A stretch of DNA of 64,000 nt. Origin: UBA1765 sp045629945 (lineage in GTDB: Bacteria; Fibrobacterota; Fibrobacteria; Fibrobacterales; Fibrobacteraceae). Within the stretch, counting starts at the first letter, position 1. Each line of letters opens with the position of its first letter. Location: assembly GCA_045629945.1 (NCBI GenBank), contig JAZQSE010000012.1, positions 21,051-85,050 of the forward strand, given 5' to 3'. Of this stretch, positions 62,301 through 64,000 are shown in pieces. Both the position numbers and the translations under genes were made by a program. The notes beneath the pieces are model-generated. The model was not told where the DNA came from and searched no databases. It saw only the letters and a program-made list of their open reading frames with translations.

Positions 62301-63479
62301 ATCGCCATTCACTAAAAGTGATGGAGACATATTATCCCAAGGGCTCATCAAGCGTATTACTTTTTCTTCTAATGGAGAAAAACTAATATCTAACTTACCA
62401 TCTTTTGTCGTAAAAAGCCAAGCTTCATAAACTCCTTTTGGAAACAAATCAGAAATTAATGGTCGATCAGTTTCTTTAAAATAAGTTACTTGAGGCCATT
62501 CATTCTGACGTCGATAAATATTAAAATAGGCAGAAGGACTACTCCATTCCTGTTTTCTCACCACATCTGAAGAAAATTCGTATTTCCACCAACGTGGGAA
62601 TTCATCTTCTTGTGTTGCAGTTGGATTATTTAAAATATTATTACCCACACTTATATAAAGTACGCTATCACGATAAGTTGTGTTTGTTCGCCATGGGTGA
62701 TATATATGAAGTGTTTTAGAAGAATCAAAACATGTTCCAGGCGTCCCCAAGCTAGAATTAATAGTCAAAGATTCTCCCATACCATCAATAAAAATGGTAT
62801 CTGCTGATTGTAATGCTAAAGAAATATCAAAAGTTCCTTTTGAAGGTTTTGAAAGATATGGCGTATGTAAACGTTCAAAATAAACATTCTTTAAAGGATT
62901 ATTTGAAAGCATTGCTGGCGTAAGGGCTCCATAAAACCATCCGCAAGAAAGAGAATCGTCAAAAACGAATCGCATTTCCACTGAGTCCATACCAAAAATC
63001 ATCTTAGGCAAGGCTTTATTTCCCCAAGGACTTTTAAACCAAACTAATTTAGAACCTGGGGCCACAAAACTTTTTGAATAATTACTTGGATTTGATGAAT
63101 CCGTATAATACCAGAGTTCTTTTTCAACACCAAATGTCTCAGTCATTTTAAATTCTAACGTCTTATCTGAAGCATCACTCCAATAAGGGCCGCCATTACA
63201 ATTCTGATCCGTTCCAGGAGCACATGCTCTTATGGTAAAAGACTCCCAAGAAAAATCTGAGATATTTTTTTCCCATGTAAAGGAAAACCAACCATCTCCT
63301 TCTTCTCGCATTTTATTTGATTCTGTTGCAGAATAACCGCCTGTAGCTCCCCCATAAACATAAAGCGTATATCCCAAATAAGCTGGATTATCCCGCCAAG
63401 GCGATTGTATATGAATAGTCAAACTTGCGTGAACAGAAACGCAAAAAAACAAAGCTAAGGCAAGCCATAGTTTTGCCAT
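59388..63479 (-). CDS. Giant secreted protein with fibro-slime (PA14-like) domain
   Basis: This 1363-residue exported protein has a signal peptide (about 1-18, SVHA). The N-terminal part (about 20-480) holds four loosely repeated modules, each opening with an SPW or HPW motif (QSPWRDN, KSPWGNK, YHPWRTN, MSPWDNM) and containing a CGW/SC-type pair. The fibro-slime domain lies near 610-770, with FRGDDDVWVFINNRLVVDIGG, CHSPVEG and HIFFSERN. Ig-like domains follow, and the end (SGRLAGSGAYVSKMDLQIK) resembles a FlgD-like or sorting region. This class is known from Fibrobacter, where members take part in adhesion to cellulose. The ATG at 63479 follows AAGGAG. Confidence 0.88.
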   Translation of the reverse strand: MAKLWLALALFFCVSVHASLTIHIQSPWRDNPAYLGYTLYVYGGATGGYSATESNKMREEGDGWFSFTWEKNISDFSWESFTIRACAPGTDQNCNGGPYWSDASDKTLEFKMTETFGVEKELWYYTDSSNPSNYSKSFVAPGSKLVWFKSPWGNKALPKMIFGMDSVEMRFVFDDSLSCGWFYGALTPAMLSNNPLKNVYFERLHTPYLSKPSKGTFDISLALQSADTIFIDGMGESLTINSSLGTPGTCFDSSKTLHIYHPWRTNTTYRDSVLYISVGNNILNNPTATQEDEFPRWWKYEFSSDVVRKQEWSSPSAYFNIYRRQNEWPQVTYFKETDRPLISDLFPKGVYEAWLFTTKDGKLDISFSPLEEKVIRLMSPWDNMSPSLLVNGDTVKMGPFSADTCGWYQASYYKHVSSWDVYFKQTFGFEYYSLAGAKDGNPISLDSMLETNDTIWIMPYPTLSSAPKFSTEFPGRLGVCPTLQISAMLLDWAGEAFADSIDVDFGGIYDGNSYTQVSVGDTLFQKCQGHVIGMVKDLLSEDGFPIRTDSLSYPWEQCSAAKEVEKWFIPVEVAKDNAGNIYTNATCRDIDLHLDEEGFWLADISENSEEGGFFPLDDFKYLDSAQTVINPKFDWKESLVTANGKMHNYSFAMKISAEFQYVKGQYFEFRGDDDVWVFINNRLVVDIGGCHSPVEGAVDLDSLGLVEGNTYPFHIFFSERNATGSNFKMRTSINLQTEKTYYPREIPKDDGTISYEIWQLLMDESLSCDISSVTKIDTVPAASVFLLSGGDLPSSGVTLLPGENYGGIFITETMSGFTIDTTAIVKTRKLPPGNYCLQFFLESDLKQSSKVYFTVPEYPLPTIAFADSLGNEISPDTVSLGQYAFVLYPVYVKILYYGELCLDCVVSLALSSSDSLSFYDENSIAVDSIKTDSSGFAKFYVMGNSAVEKASFKVFGSEVENELVWKNISLEKPPVPIPQLAEMHDKNGDGVGDSLVIVYNDALKSNDYTLDSLAWMFGDSLWHISAPASAVAKKISGDSSVVFTADSLYELRFTGDFEKPYQGNSKSHFTYVDSTGEKVPFPLLYPIADRVPPMISKAIIIPKGDKASLLSLYFTEAIDFEKSLDSLFSFRVWRDGIEISEKLNMLRKTPSQDGSSIEILFSQVDAKEVLPAVGDSIRFVPGNVFDLSENVSHKNNPWVRLEGEQRLRIEKSEVFVVSPDKIPNEKETISVHVVSTEKSFSTIEKEIGLPGQLIRFDLSELLLGEENVKPSDIKIKWEQGIFTNLGSYVNSDNGMVSCADKLFNGDCRKSPGLIYFAWNLKSASGRLAGSGAYVSKMDLQIKKKNKTVTKNSSAHVFGIKREN

Positions 63480-63495
63480 AGTACACTCCTTTTTT

Positions 63496-63510
63496 ATCAC
63501 CAATGGTGAT
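63496..63510. promoter_or_regulatory. 15-bp palindrome before the fibro-slime gene
   Basis: ATCACCA-A-TGGTGAT, with seven-base arms, lies just upstream of the AAGGAG site of the fibro-slime gene. It may be an operator for a dimeric regulator or a small hairpin in the leader. Confidence 0.4.
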
Positions 63511-63864
63511 TCCCAAACGTGATAAAGATAGCAACTTTTAAAAAAAAGTCTGCTTACCTAAGCGAAAAGATTTTTTGAAGTATAACTTTCTTTTTTTGAG
63601 AATTATATACAATGCTCCACCGCACCCAAATCGGTAAGTTTTCCTAAACTACTCACGCCTATAAAAAAATGCCTAAATTGAGTGGAAAAATATTACGAAG
63701 TTAAAAAAAGTAATGGAAGGCCCAATCTAGAATGCTATGAATATAGAGGGGAGCTTGCAAGGGAGGCTCAGTTTGAAGAGTAAAATGCTAAAGTTGGTAA
63801 GGATTTATCAGCTAACTCAAACTGTAAGAAGAAATAATTGCAGCTTTACAAATAACTTCCTTTA
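63511..63864. other. AT-rich spacer between fibro-slime gene and rRNA operon
   Basis: No convincing gene lies here. The left part should hold the fibro-slime promoter; a TATCTTTA is seen on the minus strand near 63527. A plus-strand reading from GTG 63682 gives 33 codons, one stop at 63781-63783 and 17 more codons in the same frame, which may be a decayed gene or chance. Confidence 0.4.
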
Positions 63865-63900
63865 AAAAAAGGAAGGCCCCTGAGGGTTACTCAGGGGCCT
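63865..63900 (-). terminator. rRNA operon terminator
   Basis: An 11-base-pair GC-rich stem (AGGCCCCTGAG with its complement) around a five-base loop is followed on the minus strand by a TTCC and T7 run. It lies directly behind the 5S rRNA. Confidence 0.9.
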
Positions 63901-63905
63901 AAGAA

Positions 63906-64000
63906 TCCGGCGGCGACCTACTCTCCCGGGCCCGGAGGCCAAGTACCATCGGCGACTATTGGCTTAACTACCGTGTTCGGAATGGGAACGGGTGTGACCC
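63906..64000 (-). rRNA. rrf: 5S rRNA (5' end outside window)
   Basis: The minus strand reads a typical 5S body: CCCGTTCCCATTCCGAACACGG (loop B/helix III region, given here in two parts: CCCGTTCCCATT and CCGAACACGG), AAGCC, CGATGGTACTTGG and GGGAGAGTAGG. About 95 bases are visible; the first 15-20 lie beyond the window, where 23S and 16S should follow. The 3' end is estimated to a few bases. Confidence 0.93.

Noticed and set aside
1..64000. CRISPR arrays, insertion sequences, prophage or toxin-antitoxin modules
   Set aside because: No regularly spaced repeats, transposase, integrase, phage structural genes or recognisable toxin pairs were found on reading both strands.

Overview
The window looks like chromosomal DNA from a low-GC member of Fibrobacterota, close to Fibrobacter. 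The evidence is a large SprA-type type IX secretion (T9SS) translocon, a PorV/PorQ-like outer-membrane protein, secreted proteins ending in a T9SS-like sorting tail, a giant secreted protein with a fibro-slime (PA14-like) domain, LPS-type genes (LpxK) and a TolC-type protein. I see no phage, insertion sequence or CRISPR array. Most genes are housekeeping genes in short operons.

Region by region. 1-4236 (minus): one tightly overlapped operon of clpP, ftsY, a lipoprotein, a thioredoxin-fold protein, a family 2 glycosyltransferase carrying an unexpected barrel-like tail, and an IspD-like cytidylyltransferase cut by the window edge. 4320-6916: aroD, a PTS IIA protein, tRNA-Val, rpe (minus), and a Lys/Ala-rich protein with a glycogen-binding domain. 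7161-14770 is the accessory part. It holds AT-rich secreted proteins around a subtilisin-like protease with a CBM3-like front domain, shared leader and signal-peptide sequences, a duplicated 156-bp protease 3' end, an 81-bp repeated sorting signal, and frame-broken leftovers of other sorting signals.

14800-33000: lysA, a divergent prs, nhaA, the 2261-residue SprA, rsmG, a predicted outer-membrane protein, coaE, an M23 lipoprotein, an FKBP isomerase and a DUF3516-type helicase. 33337-39413: lpxK, an 890-bp gene-free stretch filled with palindromic intergenic repeats, an Hsp20 gene behind a near-perfect sigma-54 promoter, a TolC-family protein, aspartate kinase with a GC-rich, probably structured leader, and a PspF-like sigma-54 activator without a sensory domain.

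39543-57538: pta, a cation/proton antiporter, a TPR protein, a 47-residue small protein, phosphofructokinase, a histidine kinase/response regulator pair, an outer-membrane protein, a TtcA-like enzyme, dnaN with a small membrane protein upstream, an M23/HAD operon, RNase G, a PorV/PorQ-like protein, a phosphohexomutase and rsmA. 57557-64000: an ABC-F ATPase, the fibro-slime giant, an AT-rich spacer, and the 3' end of an rRNA operon (5S, minus strand).

The common thread is the cell surface: SprA and the PorV/PorQ-like protein could export the sorting-tail proteins of the 7-14 kb cluster. The most rewarding leads are that decaying, duplicated secretome cluster, the sigma-54 promoter and activator pair, the lysC leader, and two odd fusions (glycosyltransferase plus barrel; basic tail plus glycogen-binding domain). 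All calls come from reading the sequence; no searches were run.
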